Shown in pieces: positions 9,304 through 18,437 of a stretch of DNA of 64,000 nucleotides. Location of the stretch: positions 169,584-233,583 of the forward strand of contig NZ_JPMI01000378.1 of the NCBI RefSeq assembly GCF_000733295.1. The letters are read 5' to 3'. A model generated the notes under the pieces. It was not told the origin of the DNA. It worked only from the letters and a program-made list of their open reading frames with translations, and did no database searches. The first letter of the stretch is position 1, and each line of letters opens with the position of its first letter. The stretch comes from Archangium violaceum Cb vi76 (GTDB taxonomy: Bacteria; Myxococcota; Myxococcia; Myxococcales; Myxococcaceae). The position numbers and the translations under genes were made by a program.

Positions 9304-10959
9304 TTGTCCTCCATCGAGCCTGGGACCACTGTTGGTCGTTACCGCGTCATCCGCCTTCTCGCCCAGGGCGGCATGGCCGAGGTCTATCGTGCCGAGCAGG
9401 CCCTCACCGGGGGCATCCTCCGCCCCGTCGCGCTGAAGGTCATCCGCCCCGAGTACTCCGAGTCCGAGGACTTCCGCGAGATGTTCCTCGACGAGGCGCG
9501 CACCGCCTGCACCCTCAGCCACCCCCACATCGCCCACATCTACGAGGTGGGTGAGGTGGACGGGCTGCTCTACATGGCCATGGAGCTGGTGCCCGGCGTC
9601 TCGCTCACCGAGGTGGAGCGCACGCTGCGTCAGCGCGGCGAGCGCTTCACCGACGAGGCCCTGCTGGCGGTGGGCATCGCCACCTGTTCCGCGCTCGAGG
9701 CCGTGCACGAGCGGCCCAACCTGGTGCACCGGGACGTGTCCCCGCAGAACCTGATGCTCTCGGCCGGCGGCACGCTCAAGCTCATCGACTTCGGCATCGC
9801 CAAGGCGGCCACCAACCGCAACCTCACCCGCGCCGGCACCACCAAGGGCAAGGCGGGTTACTTCTCGCCGGAGCAGGCCAAGGGCAAGTCGCTCGACGGG
9901 CGGAGCGATCTCTTCTCGCTGGGCGTGACCCTGTACCAGCTCGCCGCGGGCGTGGGCCCGCTGGATGCGTATCCCACCCTCATCTCGCGCAACACCGCGC
10001 TGGTGCGGGGGGAGTGGGAGCCGCTCTCGCGCGTGTGCCCGGAGCTGCCGCGCGGCTTCATCTCCGTGGTGGAGCGCGCCATGCGCGTGAAGCCCGAGGA
10101 GCGCTACCCCGACGCTCGCACCATGCGCGAGGAGCTGGAGTCGGTGGCCTTCGCGGCCGGCCTGCCGGTGGGCCCCGGCTCGCTCACGGGTTACGTGCGC
10201 GCCGAGGGGGAGGACGTCTCCGTCGCGAAGTCGAGCCCACGCCGGACCCGGCCCGGTGTGACCGGGACCGGGGCGCCCCAGGTCGTGACGGCCTCGCGTG
10301 CTCCGGCGGCTCGTGGCGTTCCAGGGGGCCGCAAGGTGTGGGCGCCCGTGGCGGGGGTGGTGGTGGGATTGGCGCTCTCGCTCGCGGGTGGTGCCTTCGT
10401 CTTCTCGCGCCAGCAGTCCGCGCCGGTGACTCCGCCCGCGCCCGTGTCTCCTCCGGTGGCCACGCCCGCCTCCGAGCCCGCACCGGCCACGGCCGTGGCC
10501 GAGGCACCCGCGCCCACTCCGGCCCCCGAGTCCACGCCCGCCGCCGAACCTGCTCCAGCCCCGGAACCCGCAGCGCCCGCCAAGGGGGGGTCCGCTTCCG
10601 CGGTGGCCGCCTCCGCGGTCCGGCCGGAGCCGCCGGGCCCGAAGCGGGGGTCCAAGCGTTCGCGGGAGCAGGCCCACGTGGCGGCTCCTCCTCCCGCGTC
10701 AGCACCCGCCGAGGAAGTGCTGTCGGGCGAGGGGTCCCTGCGCATTGGCGCGACCCCTGGAATCCAGGGGCAGGTGAAGGTGCCCGGGTACGAGCTCGAT
10801 GAGCTGCCGCGCGTCCTGGGGCGCGTGAAGGCGGGCCGCTACACGTTGCAGTTCACCTCCTCCGGGCGCCCGTCGAGCTGCGAGGTGATGGTTCGCCCCG
10901 AGCGCCGCACGTTCGTCGTCTTCGACGGCAAGGGCTGCACGGTGAGCTACCGCGACTGA
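9304..10959 (+). CDS. Membrane-anchored Ser/Thr protein kinase (PknB-like)
   Basis: This 551-aa protein has an N-terminal Hanks-type kinase domain (about 13-280): glycine loop LLAQGGMAEVY (19-29), ATP lysine K45 in ALKVI, catalytic HRDVSPQN with D144, DFG at 162-164 and SPEQ for APE. Invariant residues are intact, so activity is expected. A linker is followed by a single membrane helix near 345-365, a Pro/Ala/Glu-rich stretch (about 375-470) and a beta-rich tail (SLRIGATPGIQGQVKVPG) resembling a PEGA-type domain that would lie outside the cytoplasm. The start is TTG at 9304; the next ATG (9373) would cut into the glycine loop. It follows DUF2804 by 16 bp. Substrates unknown. Confidence 0.9.
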   Translation: MSSIEPGTTVGRYRVIRLLAQGGMAEVYRAEQALTGGILRPVALKVIRPEYSESEDFREMFLDEARTACTLSHPHIAHIYEVGEVDGLLYMAMELVPGVSLTEVERTLRQRGERFTDEALLAVGIATCSALEAVHERPNLVHRDVSPQNLMLSAGGTLKLIDFGIAKAATNRNLTRAGTTKGKAGYFSPEQAKGKSLDGRSDLFSLGVTLYQLAAGVGPLDAYPTLISRNTALVRGEWEPLSRVCPELPRGFISVVERAMRVKPEERYPDARTMREELESVAFAAGLPVGPGSLTGYVRAEGEDVSVAKSSPRRTRPGVTGTGAPQVVTASRAPAARGVPGGRKVWAPVAGVVVGLALSLAGGAFVFSRQQSAPVTPPAPVSPPVATPASEPAPATAVAEAPAPTPAPESTPAAEPAPAPEPAAPAKGGSASAVAASAVRPEPPGPKRGSKRSREQAHVAAPPPASAPAEEVLSGEGSLRIGATPGIQGQVKVPGYELDELPRVLGRVKAGRYTLQFTSSGRPSSCEVMVRPERRTFVVFDGKGCTVSYRD

Positions 10960-10962
10960 GAG

Positions 10963-10979
10963 CCACACGGCCCGTGTGG
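10963..10979 (+). terminator. Hairpin after the kinase gene
   Basis: CCACACG and CGTGTGG form a perfect 7-bp stem with a 3-nt loop (GCC), beginning 4 nt after the kinase stop codon. There is no U-run after it, so it is either a weak intrinsic terminator or an mRNA 3'-end stabiliser. Confidence 0.5.
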
Positions 10980-11094
10980 GATAACGGCGGGGGCTTCTCC
11001 AACAACCTCGTCCACGCCGCCGCCTACGAGGAGGGGGCTGTACCGCCGCGGGCCGCCCCTGGCCTAGACTGGGGGCCCCGCTTCGGACCCCCCC

Positions 11095-12201
11095 ATGAAC
11101 TCCTGCCCCAGCTGTGGCCACCCCTTTGGCAATGAAGTGCAGTACTTCTGTCCCGAGTGTGGCCAGGAAGTCCCGGGCAGCCAGTCCTACGGTGACGGCG
11201 GTGGCGAGTATGGCGGGGGGGAGTACGACTACTCCGCCGATGGCGCCTCGTGGGATTCACCGCCTCCTCTCTCCGCGCGGCTGGAGGAGGTGCTCTCCAA
11301 GGTGTCCGTCCCCGTGCTCGCCGTGGTGGGACAGGTGGGCGCCGCCTTCCGGAACGTGTTGGATGACCCGCGCCTGCGCTCGCACCTGCCGGGCGGCTCC
11401 CTGACGCTGCTCGGCCTGGGGCTCGTGGCGCTGGCCCTGCTGCTCTCGGTGATTCCGTTCGTGCAGGGAATCGGGTTGCCAGGCTCGATGGTGGTGCTGC
11501 CGTGGGGCCTGCTCGTCGCCGTGAGCGAGTGGCGCCTCATCAGCGCGCCCGAGGCCCAGGAGCCGGGCACCCGGCCTGTTCCGCCCCTTCCTCCGGCGCT
11601 CGCGAATCTTCCGAGGGACCTGCGCCACCCGGGCATCGCCCAGACCTTCGCCCTGCTCACCTGCACGTATGCCGTGCTGATGCTGGGCCTGGGACCCATC
11701 TCGCTGGTGTGGGTGCTGGCCGGCACGGTGCTCGGATATGACCAGGGTTGGCGCTACTTCGCGGCCGGGGGAGAAGAGGCGGACGGAATGGAGGGGAACT
11801 CCGGTCCCCGCCTGCACCGCTGGGTGGTGGCGGGCACCGTCCTGTGCACCTTCTCGCTCCTGCTCCCGTGGACGCGTGGCACCATGCAGGTTCCGGCGCT
11901 GTCCGGCGGAGACATGTGGCTGTCGACGCACTCCCTGTTCACGCTGTTGCTGCTCGCGTGCTCCGGCGTGCGTCACCGCGGCCTGTCCGCCTTCCACCCC
12001 CTCCTGCTCATCCTCGCGGCCGTCTGGCTCATGATGTGGCTCGTGCTGAACATGAGCGTCTACGCCCCGGGGCCCTGGTTCTTCCTCCCGGGCCTGCTCG
12101 CCGTCGAGGCCGCCATCGTGCGCCACCTCATGCTCCTGCGCGGCAGGGGAAACACCGTGGAGCAGCAGGACGCGGCTTCCGATCTGGATCTCCAGGGGTA
12201 G
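11095..12201 (+). CDS. Zinc-ribbon multi-pass membrane protein
   Basis: The 368-aa product opens with a zinc ribbon (C4xxC7...C19xxC22, in CPSCGHP and CPECGQE), then a Gly/Tyr/Asp-rich linker (about 25-60), then about seven hydrophobic segments between residues 100 and 350. The ribbon would sit in the cytoplasm or act as a small docking module; the membrane part has no recognisable transporter motif. Such zinc-ribbon membrane proteins are common in myxobacteria and have no assigned role. The ATG at 11095 is chosen because the ribbon begins immediately. It is convergent with the M1 aminopeptidase gene, with a palindromic repeat between. Confidence 0.75.
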   Translation: MNSCPSCGHPFGNEVQYFCPECGQEVPGSQSYGDGGGEYGGGEYDYSADGASWDSPPPLSARLEEVLSKVSVPVLAVVGQVGAAFRNVLDDPRLRSHLPGGSLTLLGLGLVALALLLSVIPFVQGIGLPGSMVVLPWGLLVAVSEWRLISAPEAQEPGTRPVPPLPPALANLPRDLRHPGIAQTFALLTCTYAVLMLGLGPISLVWVLAGTVLGYDQGWRYFAAGGEEADGMEGNSGPRLHRWVVAGTVLCTFSLLLPWTRGTMQVPALSGGDMWLSTHSLFTLLLLACSGVRHRGLSAFHPLLLILAAVWLMMWLVLNMSVYAPGPWFFLPGLLAVEAAIVRHLMLLRGRGNTVEQQDAASDLDLQG

Positions 12202-12231
12202 GAAGCCGGGGCCCGGGCACCCTCACCCCGT

Positions 12232-12252
12232 CCCTCTCCCGGGGGGAGAGGG
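12232..12252. repeat. Palindromic intergenic repeat (CCCTCTCCC-N3-GGGAGAGGG), copy 1
   Basis: A perfect 9-bp stem with a 3-nt loop lies between two convergent genes. The same core, with similar flanking bases (caccctcaccccgt upstream), recurs at 51592-51612 and 51658-51678, and with one changed base at 26867-26887. It could act as a bidirectional terminator or be a REP-like element. Confidence 0.7.
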
Positions 12253-12285
12253 GTTGAGGCGCGGTAGGACCCCGGGTCCGCCGGA

Positions 12286-14841
12286 CTACGGCTGACGCTT
12301 CAGCCAGGTGCTCACCTCGGGCATGGCGCGCTCCCGGAACGCCACGTCCTGCGCCAGCTTCTCCAGCGTCTGCTCCGTGGCCTGCTTCGCCTCCTCCACC
12401 GGGCTCGCCGACAGCAGCTTGCTCACCTCGTCGAGCTGCTTGCGCTCGCGCAAGGCCCCCATCGACTCCACCACCCGCCTCAACAGCATCGGCGCCCGGC
12501 CCGTCCTCCCCAGCACGTCCTGCCAGCGCTTCTGCATCTCTCCCCACCACGCGTCGCGCCCCGTCCGGTTGCCCATCAGCCCCGTCACGAAGCTCGCCAC
12601 GTCCTGCATCTTCACCTTGTCCGTGAAGAAGAGCTTCCGCGCCTCGTCCGCCAGCGCTGGATCCTCGAAGGACGTCAGCGCCATGAGGTAGCGCCGCTGC
12701 GTCGCCGGATCCGGCTCCCCCGGCATCTTCTCCAGCAGCTTCTCGTAGAGCCCCCGGTCTCCCGAGCGCGCCACCATCGCCACCGCCACGTCCAGCAGGT
12801 TCGGCTCCAGCACCCCCTTGTCCCCGTCCAGCATCCGCATCACCCGGGGCCTCGCCTCGCCCAGCGCCTCCGCGCTGCGCGCCACGCCGCCCACCGCCCT
12901 CACCAGCGCCGCGCGCCGCAGCTTCACCCGGTCCGACTCCCCCGGCGCCGCGTTCCAGCCGAGCTTCTTCAGCCCCGCCCCCAGCAGCTTCTCCACCCAC
13001 TGCTGGAAGCGCTTCTGGTCCTCGCCCTCCACCAGCCGGCCCTCCACGTACGCCAGCCGGCCCACCAGATCGTCCAGGACGGCGTCGTCCTCCTCGTTGC
13101 CGAAGCGGCTCGCCAGCTCGAGGAAGGCCGCCACCGTGGCCTGCCCGCTGCGCGCCAGCGCCCACTGGTCCGCCAGCAGCGAGATGCGCTCCGCCGGCGC
13201 CAGCGTCGTGATGTTCGCCGACAGCCGCTCCAGCGCCGCGGCGTCGTACTGCACCCGGTAGAAGCCCGTGGAGCCCGCGTTGGCGCACAGCCACTTCACC
13301 TCGCCCGAGCCCTCCAGCGTCACCTTCGTCCGCGCGTCCTTCAGCAGCACCCGCTGCTCGCGCACCCCGCCCGCGTCCGAGTACCGCAGCACCATGGGCA
13401 CCGGCCAGCGCTCGCCGCTCTTCACCCCCGGCTCCGAGTAGTAGCGCTGCTGCGACAGCGTCACCGTGCGGCCGTCCAGCGCCACCGACACCAGCGGGTA
13501 GCCGCCCTGGCCGATCCACGCGTTGGCCAGCTCCAGCACCGGCTGCGACGAGGCCTTGGCCAGCGCCCGCCACAGGTCATCCGCCACCGCGTTGCCTCGC
13601 GCGTGCGTGCGCATGTACTGGCGCATGCCCTCGCGGAAGGGCACCTCGCCGAGGAAGCCCTCAATCATCCGCAGCACCGCGCCGCCCTTCTCGTAGGTGA
13701 TGAGGTCGAAGCTCTCACCGGCCTCGTTGGCGTTGCGCACCTCGCCGCGCACGGGGTGCGTGGAGCGCAGTGCGTCCAGGTGCATCGCCGCCGCCTTGCC
13801 CGTGTCGAAGTCCAGCCACACGCGCCAGTCCGGCTTCCAGGCGTCGACGATCTTGTACGCCATCCACGTGGCGAAGGCCTCGTTGAGCCAGAGGTCGTCC
13901 CACCACACCATCGTCACCCAGTTGCCGAACCACTGGTGCGCCAGCTCGTGCGTCACCACCTCGGCCACGCGCTTCTGCACGGAGAGCGGCGCGGTGGCCG
14001 GGTCCAGCAGCAGGGCGATCTCCCGGTAGGTGATGAGGCCCGCGTTCTCCATGGCGCCGGCCTCGAAGTCGGGGATGCCCACCTGGTCCACCTTGCCGAA
14101 GGCGTAGGGCAGACCGAAGTACTCCTGCAGCCGGGGCAGCGCCGCCAGCGCCGCGTCCTGCCCGAAGCGCGTCAGGTGCGCCTTCTCCGGCAGTGCCCAC
14201 GTGCGCACCGGAATGCCCTCCACCTTCTCCTCGGGCGTGCCCACCAGCGGGCCGCACACCAGCGCCACCAGGTACGAGCTGAGCACCTCCGTCTCCGCGA
14301 AGGTCAGCTTGCGCAGCTTGCCGTCCTCCTCGTCCTCGAGCAGCGCGCCGTTGGCCAGCGTCGTCAGCCCCGGGGGCACCCGCACCGTGAGCGCCCAGCG
14401 CGCCTTGAAGGCCGGCTCGTCGAAGCACGGGAAGAGCCGCCGCGCGTCCGCCGCCTCGAACTGCGTGGCCGCCACCTTGCCCGCCGCGTACAGGCCCCGC
14501 AGGCCCTCGGTGAAGCGGCCCGTCCACGCCACGTCCAGCGACGCCGTGCCCGCGGGCAGTTGCTCGCCGAAGCGCAGCACCACCGTCTCGCTGACCTGCA
14601 CGGGCTGGATGGCGGTGGGCGCGAGGCTCTTGCCGTTGCCACCCCGGAAGGTCACGTCGCCGAGCTGCAGCGCGTTGGCGTGGAGGATGATTTCGTTGGA
14701 GGGCTTCTCGAGCTCCAGCTCGATGGTCTGCTGGCCCGTGAAGCTCTTGGCCTCCATGTCGAGCGTCACCGTCGCCGCGTACCGCCGGGGACGGATGGAC
14801 AGGGGAAGCCGGAAGTTCTTGTCGTCGGTTGCGTGCGCCAT
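12286..14841 (-). CDS. M1 family aminopeptidase (zinc metallopeptidase)
   Basis: An 851-aa enzyme that removes N-terminal residues from peptides. The exopeptidase motif GAMEN lies near 262-266 and the zinc site HELAHQWFGNW starts near 297, followed by NEAFA about 18 residues later; this is the HExxH-X18-E set of the gluzincin family. The N-terminal beta domain (LSIRPRRYAATVTLDM) and C-terminal ERAP1-like helical domain (about 530-850) are both present, so the protein is full length. There is no signal peptide, suggesting cytoplasmic action. The start is the ATG at 14841. It is divergent from the HutD gene, separated by 256 bp. Confidence 0.93.
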   Translation of the reverse strand: MAHATDDKNFRLPLSIRPRRYAATVTLDMEAKSFTGQQTIELELEKPSNEIILHANALQLGDVTFRGGNGKSLAPTAIQPVQVSETVVLRFGEQLPAGTASLDVAWTGRFTEGLRGLYAAGKVAATQFEAADARRLFPCFDEPAFKARWALTVRVPPGLTTLANGALLEDEEDGKLRKLTFAETEVLSSYLVALVCGPLVGTPEEKVEGIPVRTWALPEKAHLTRFGQDAALAALPRLQEYFGLPYAFGKVDQVGIPDFEAGAMENAGLITYREIALLLDPATAPLSVQKRVAEVVTHELAHQWFGNWVTMVWWDDLWLNEAFATWMAYKIVDAWKPDWRVWLDFDTGKAAAMHLDALRSTHPVRGEVRNANEAGESFDLITYEKGGAVLRMIEGFLGEVPFREGMRQYMRTHARGNAVADDLWRALAKASSQPVLELANAWIGQGGYPLVSVALDGRTVTLSQQRYYSEPGVKSGERWPVPMVLRYSDAGGVREQRVLLKDARTKVTLEGSGEVKWLCANAGSTGFYRVQYDAAALERLSANITTLAPAERISLLADQWALARSGQATVAAFLELASRFGNEEDDAVLDDLVGRLAYVEGRLVEGEDQKRFQQWVEKLLGAGLKKLGWNAAPGESDRVKLRRAALVRAVGGVARSAEALGEARPRVMRMLDGDKGVLEPNLLDVAVAMVARSGDRGLYEKLLEKMPGEPDPATQRRYLMALTSFEDPALADEARKLFFTDKVKMQDVASFVTGLMGNRTGRDAWWGEMQKRWQDVLGRTGRAPMLLRRVVESMGALRERKQLDEVSKLLSASPVEEAKQATEQTLEKLAQDVAFRERAMPEVSTWLKRQP

Positions 14842-15097
14842 AGGGGGGCCGACTCTAGCGGGAGTGCAAGCCCGTGCCCGCTGGAGAGTGGTGTTTCCGT
14901 GGAACGGGCGTCCACCGGGCGACGGCTCGGCCCGGGGGGACCGGCGGGGATTCGTTGGCCTCGTGACGGGGGAGGGGTGAAGGGGGGCGGGTGTTTCCCG
15001 GATATGGTGTTGGCCATGAAAGTCATGAACGTCTCGCGTCTCGGTTGAAGCCTCGGACGTGGTTTCTTCCTGTGCTTTCTCGGAGGGGTGCTCGCTG

Positions 15098-15676
15098 ATG
15101 AGACGACTCGGACCCGATGACTATCGCGACATGCCCTGGAAGAACGGGGGAGGGGTGACGCGCGAGCTGTGGAAGTTGCCCCATCCGTTCGACCCGGCCC
15201 GCTTCCTGGCGCGCGTGTCGATCGCCACCGTGGGGGCCTCCGGGCCCTTCTCCGTGTTCCCGGGCGTGGATCGGACCTTGATGATCCTCGAGGGCGCGGG
15301 GGTGGCGCTGACCATCGATGGGACGCGCGAGGTGGTGCTCGACCAGCGCCTGCGGCCGTTCGAGTTTCCGGGCGAGGCGGGAATCCAGTGCCGGCTGCTC
15401 GGCGGTCCGGTGCGGGACTTCAACCTCATGGTGGACCGGGCGCTGGTCCAGGGCTCGCTCGAGGTGGTGCGACTGGCGCCGGGGGAAACCCGTACGCTCG
15501 CGGGCGCTGGGACCGTGTTGCTCCATGTCCTGGAGGGCCGGGCGACGCTTCCCGGGGAGCCGCTGGCCCGGGACGAGACGCTCTGGCTGGAGGAGCCCGG
15601 GCTCCTGATGCTGCGGAGCGACGAGGGGGCCATCGTGGTGGCCATCCAGTTGGAGCGACGCCCGCTTGCTCCATGA
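15098..15676 (+). CDS. HutD/Ves family cupin-like protein
   Basis: This 192-aa protein carries the family N-terminus RRLGPDDYRDMPWKNGGGVTRELW and core VSIATVGASGPFSVFPGVDRTL. HutD proteins are bicupins often linked to histidine utilisation, where they are thought to limit pathway flux; no other hut gene is visible here, so that role is uncertain. The ATG at 15098 gives this conserved N-terminus and has a GGAGGGG purine run about 8 bases upstream. The stop overlaps a possible ATG (15673) in the frame of the following MFS gene. Confidence 0.85.
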   Translation: MRRLGPDDYRDMPWKNGGGVTRELWKLPHPFDPARFLARVSIATVGASGPFSVFPGVDRTLMILEGAGVALTIDGTREVVLDQRLRPFEFPGEAGIQCRLLGGPVRDFNLMVDRALVQGSLEVVRLAPGETRTLAGAGTVLLHVLEGRATLPGEPLARDETLWLEEPGLLMLRSDEGAIVVAIQLERRPLAP

Positions 15677-15756
15677 GCGTACCTACCGCTCTCCAGTCCT
15701 CCTGCTCACGGTGTTGCTGGCGGGAGGGTGGGGTGTGCGTTAGAGCCGCCCCCAGC

Positions 15757-17040
15757 ATGTCTTCTCCAGCCAGCGCCGCCCCGTCCGTCTTCCGCCACCG
15801 TGACTTCCGCCTCTACCAGCTGGCCCGCCTGTGCGCGGTGCTCGCCGTGCAGATCGAGTCGGTGGCCATCGGCTGGCAGGTGTACGAGCTGACGGGCAGC
15901 GCCCTGGCCCTGGGGTACACGGGGCTGGCGCAGTTCCTGCCCTTCCTCGCCTTCAGCCTCATTGGTGGACAGGTGGCGGACCGCGTGGACCGGCGCATCA
16001 TCCTCGCGGTGTGCCAGGGCGTCATGCTGCTGTGCAGCCTGCTGCTGCTCAGCTTCTCCCTGGGCCACGTCCGGGATGTGCGGTTCGTCTACGGGGTGCT
16101 GGTGCTCTTCGGCACCGCGCGCGCCTTCTACTCGCCCGCGGGTTCCGCCATCACCGCCCACCTGGTGCCCACCGAGGACCTCTCGCGCGCCATCGCCGTC
16201 AACTCCACCACCTGGCAGGTGGCCACCATCGCCGGCCCCGCCGTGGGCGGTTTCCTCTACCAGTGGGTGGGCGCCACCGGCTCCTATGTCGCCTCGGCCT
16301 CGCTGTGCGCGCTCACCGTGGTGTGGATCCTCTCCCTGAAGGTGAGGACGGGCCAGGCCTCCAGCGAGGCGTTCTCCATGTCCACGCTGCTGGCGGGGTT
16401 CCGCTTCGTGCGCCGGCAGCGGCTGTTGCTGGGCAGCATCACGTTGGATCTGTTCGCGGTGCTGCTGGGCGGAGCGGTGGCGCTGCTGCCCATCTACGCG
16501 CGGGACGTGCTGCACACCGGGCCGTGGGGCCTGGGGCTGTTGCGCGGCGCACCGGCCGCGGGCGCGGCGCTCGTGGCGGTGGTGCTCGCCATGCGTCCGC
16601 TGGGAGGCCGGGCCGGGTGGAAGATGTTCGTCTCGGTGGCTGTTTTCGGCGCGGCCACGCTCGTCTTCGGGGTGAGCCGCTCGCTTCCGCTGTCCGTGCT
16701 GGCCCTGGCGGTGGCGGGGGCCGCGGACATGGTGAGCGTGGTGGTGCGCCACACGCTGGAGCTGATGGCCACGCCGGATGAGATGCGGGGCCGCGTGGGC
16801 GCGGTGAACATGATGTGCGTGGGAGCCTCCAACGAGCTGGGCGAGTTCCGCGCCGGAGCCTTCGCCGAGCACGTGGGCGCGGTGCCCGCGGTGGTGGCGG
16901 GCGCGGTGGGGACGCTGGTGGTGGTGGCGCTGTGGGCCTGGGTCTTCCCCGAGCTGCGGCGGGTGGACCACCTGGAGGAAGCGGCTCGCCAGCCCCTGCC
17001 GGAGGATGCCGAGCCCGAGGCTGTCGGCACGACGTCGTAA
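15757..17040 (+). CDS. MFS transporter (EntS-like / MFS_3)
   Basis: The 427-aa product has about 12 membrane helices. The N-terminus FRHRDFRLYQLARLCAVLAVQIE and loop GGQVADRVDRRIIL (loop 2-3 motif) are typical of the enterobactin-exporter EntS-like family, and NEMLG-type sequence is replaced by SNELGEFRAG in the C-half. It probably exports a small molecule; the substrate is unknown. ATG 15757 is used because the protein begins directly with the family N-terminus. An in-frame ATG at 15673, overlapping the HutD stop by 4 bp, would add 28 Cys-rich residues and is less likely. It is probably co-transcribed with HutD. Confidence 0.88.
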   Translation: MSSPASAAPSVFRHRDFRLYQLARLCAVLAVQIESVAIGWQVYELTGSALALGYTGLAQFLPFLAFSLIGGQVADRVDRRIILAVCQGVMLLCSLLLLSFSLGHVRDVRFVYGVLVLFGTARAFYSPAGSAITAHLVPTEDLSRAIAVNSTTWQVATIAGPAVGGFLYQWVGATGSYVASASLCALTVVWILSLKVRTGQASSEAFSMSTLLAGFRFVRRQRLLLGSITLDLFAVLLGGAVALLPIYARDVLHTGPWGLGLLRGAPAAGAALVAVVLAMRPLGGRAGWKMFVSVAVFGAATLVFGVSRSLPLSVLALAVAGAADMVSVVVRHTLELMATPDEMRGRVGAVNMMCVGASNELGEFRAGAFAEHVGAVPAVVAGAVGTLVVVALWAWVFPELRRVDHLEEAARQPLPEDAEPEAVGTTS

Positions 17041-17149
17041 GCCCGCGCACGACCGCCCCGTGTGGCTCGAGCACCGGGTGACGCACGGCTTCGTGAGGGG
17101 CGCCTGGGCCTGCTGACCCGAGCACGGAGACCCGCGAATCTCCTGAAAG

Positions 17150-17168
17150 GTAGGGCAGGCGGCCCTAC
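17150..17168 (+). terminator. Hairpin downstream of MFS gene
   Basis: GTAGGGC and GCCCTAC form a perfect 7-bp stem with a 5-nt loop, about 110 bp after the MFS stop. It is followed by TTGAGAGGTT rather than a T-run, so its role as terminator is tentative. The remainder of 17041-17280 shows no gene. Confidence 0.4.
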
Positions 17169-17280
17169 TTGAGAGGTTAGAAGAAGACTGGGCACTGTCA
17201 GGGAGTGATGTTACCTTTCGAGTCGTGGGCGCGAGAGGTTCGGGCTCACGGAACGCCCGGAGGGCGAGGAGGTCGTCTCA

Positions 17281-17715
17281 ATGGCCGAGTCGATGGGTGG
17301 TGACGTGTTGGGTCAGGTGCTGCAGGCCGTCCAGGGCCTGAGCGAGCAGGTGAAGGGGCTGAGCAACCGGATGGACAAGCTGGAAGGCCGGATGGACAAG
17401 CTGGAAGGCCGGATGGAAACGCAGCATGAGTGGCTGCAACGTCTGGGTCTTGAGTTCATGGGCACGCGTGACGAGGTCAAACAGCTTCGTCTGGAGGTCC
17501 AGCAGTCCCGTGAGGAGTTCCAGCAGGCTCATAAGAGCCTGGGCGCGGACGTCCAGGCTGCCCGGACGGAGCTGCAACTCGGAATCCGGCAGATGCATGA
17601 CCGGATCGACCGCAACAATGATGCGGTGCTCCTGATGGTCTCCGGGCTGCAACGGAACACAACGGAGCGTTTCGAGCCCATGGAGCATCGTCTGAAGGCG
17701 CTCGAGGTTCGCTGA
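17281..17715 (+). CDS. Small coiled-coil protein with internal repeat
   Basis: A 144-aa, almost wholly helical protein with heptad-like spacing from about residue 10 to 140 (LQAVQGLSEQVKGLSNRM, RDEVKQLRLEVQQSREEF). A 7-residue unit NRMDKLEG/RMDKLEG is repeated (residues about 30-45), the result of an exact 21-bp tandem duplication. There is no signal peptide or membrane helix. It looks like an oligomerising or partner-binding coiled coil with no known enzymatic role. It starts at the ATG at 17281 after a purine-rich GGCGAGGAGG segment. Confidence 0.7.
   Translation: MAESMGGDVLGQVLQAVQGLSEQVKGLSNRMDKLEGRMDKLEGRMETQHEWLQRLGLEFMGTRDEVKQLRLEVQQSREEFQQAHKSLGADVQAARTELQLGIRQMHDRIDRNNDAVLLMVSGLQRNTTERFEPMEHRLKALEVR
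17367..17418 (+). repeat. In-frame 21-bp tandem repeat
   Basis: Two exact 21-bp copies (17367-17387, 17388-17408), then the first bases of a third (17409-17417). Each encodes the heptad RMDKLEG, so a copy-number change would lengthen the coiled coil by whole heptads without a frameshift. Confidence 0.85.
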
Positions 17716-17753
17716 CACGTCGAGGGCGGCCCGGGCTGGCGTAGAGTCGCGCC

Positions 17754-18437
17754 ATGCCGCCCCGCGCCCCCCTCGTCCACATCCAGGACCACGCCCTGCC
17801 CGACGCGGACTTCTCCCGCCTGTGGCGCAAGGTCCGCGCCCTCGGCACCGAGCGTCTCCGTCAGACCTACCAGACCACCTTCTGGTTCGAGCTCGGCGAG
17901 CCCACCAACATCGTCGAGCAGATCATCCTCACGCTACGTCCACGCGTCCCCCTGCGCCGGGGCCTCGCGGGCGTCGAGTGGTGGTTCTCTCGCATGCGCA
18001 CCACCGACGTGCAGGTGGACTTCCACCAGGACCGGGACGAGAAGCTCGCCCTGCGCGGCGGCCCGCTCGTGCACCCCCGCTTCACCTCCCTGCTCTTCAT
18101 GAACAGTGTCCGCGGCGGCGCGCTCGCGGTGACGAAGGCCCTGCCCTGCGAGGACAACCCGTCCCTCGCTCCCAACACGGACGCCTTCGATCTGGCGGCG
18201 CCCCGGCCCAACCGCTTCGTCTACTTCCGGGGGGACCTCACCCACGGCGTGCTGGATGCCCACAACCAGATTCCCACCGGGAAACTGCCGGGCACCTCGC
18301 GCCTGCGTGTGACGCTGGTGATGAACTGGTGGAGCCAGCGCCCCACGGACATCCCCACCTTCTCCGAGTCGAAGGTGTACCGCTCGCTCGCGCTCCCCGC
18401 GCCCCGGCGGCCTACTTCCGCGGGTCGGACGCGATGA
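17754..18437 (+). CDS. Putative 2OG-Fe(II) oxygenase-like protein
   Basis: I do not recognise a named family for this 227-aa protein, but the C-terminal half has the spacing of a double-stranded beta-helix dioxygenase. H91 and D93 (DFHQDRDE) could be the HxD iron pair, H164 (FRGDLTHGVL) the distal histidine and R183 or R185 (SRLRVTLVMNWW) the 2-oxoglutarate-binding arginine. No signal peptide is seen. The substrate is unknown and the assignment is inferred from motif order only. Its 3' end overlaps the convergent TPR gene by 26 bp. Confidence 0.6.
   Translation: MPPRAPLVHIQDHALPDADFSRLWRKVRALGTERLRQTYQTTFWFELGEPTNIVEQIILTLRPRVPLRRGLAGVEWWFSRMRTTDVQVDFHQDRDEKLALRGGPLVHPRFTSLLFMNSVRGGALAVTKALPCEDNPSLAPNTDAFDLAAPRPNRFVYFRGDLTHGVLDAHNQIPTGKLPGTSRLRVTLVMNWWSQRPTDIPTFSESKVYRSLALPAPRRPTSAGRTR

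Noticed and set aside
8059..10677. Long open reading frame of about 870 codons on the minus strand
   Set aside because: It lies antisense to the DUF2804 and kinase genes, has low-complexity Gly/Arg/His-rich sequence and no start context; GC-rich third positions create such frames.
15016..15048. A 10-codon open frame (MKVMNVSRLG) upstream of HutD, as a possible leader peptide
   Set aside because: It has no ribosome-binding site and no codon pattern or terminator that would support attenuation.
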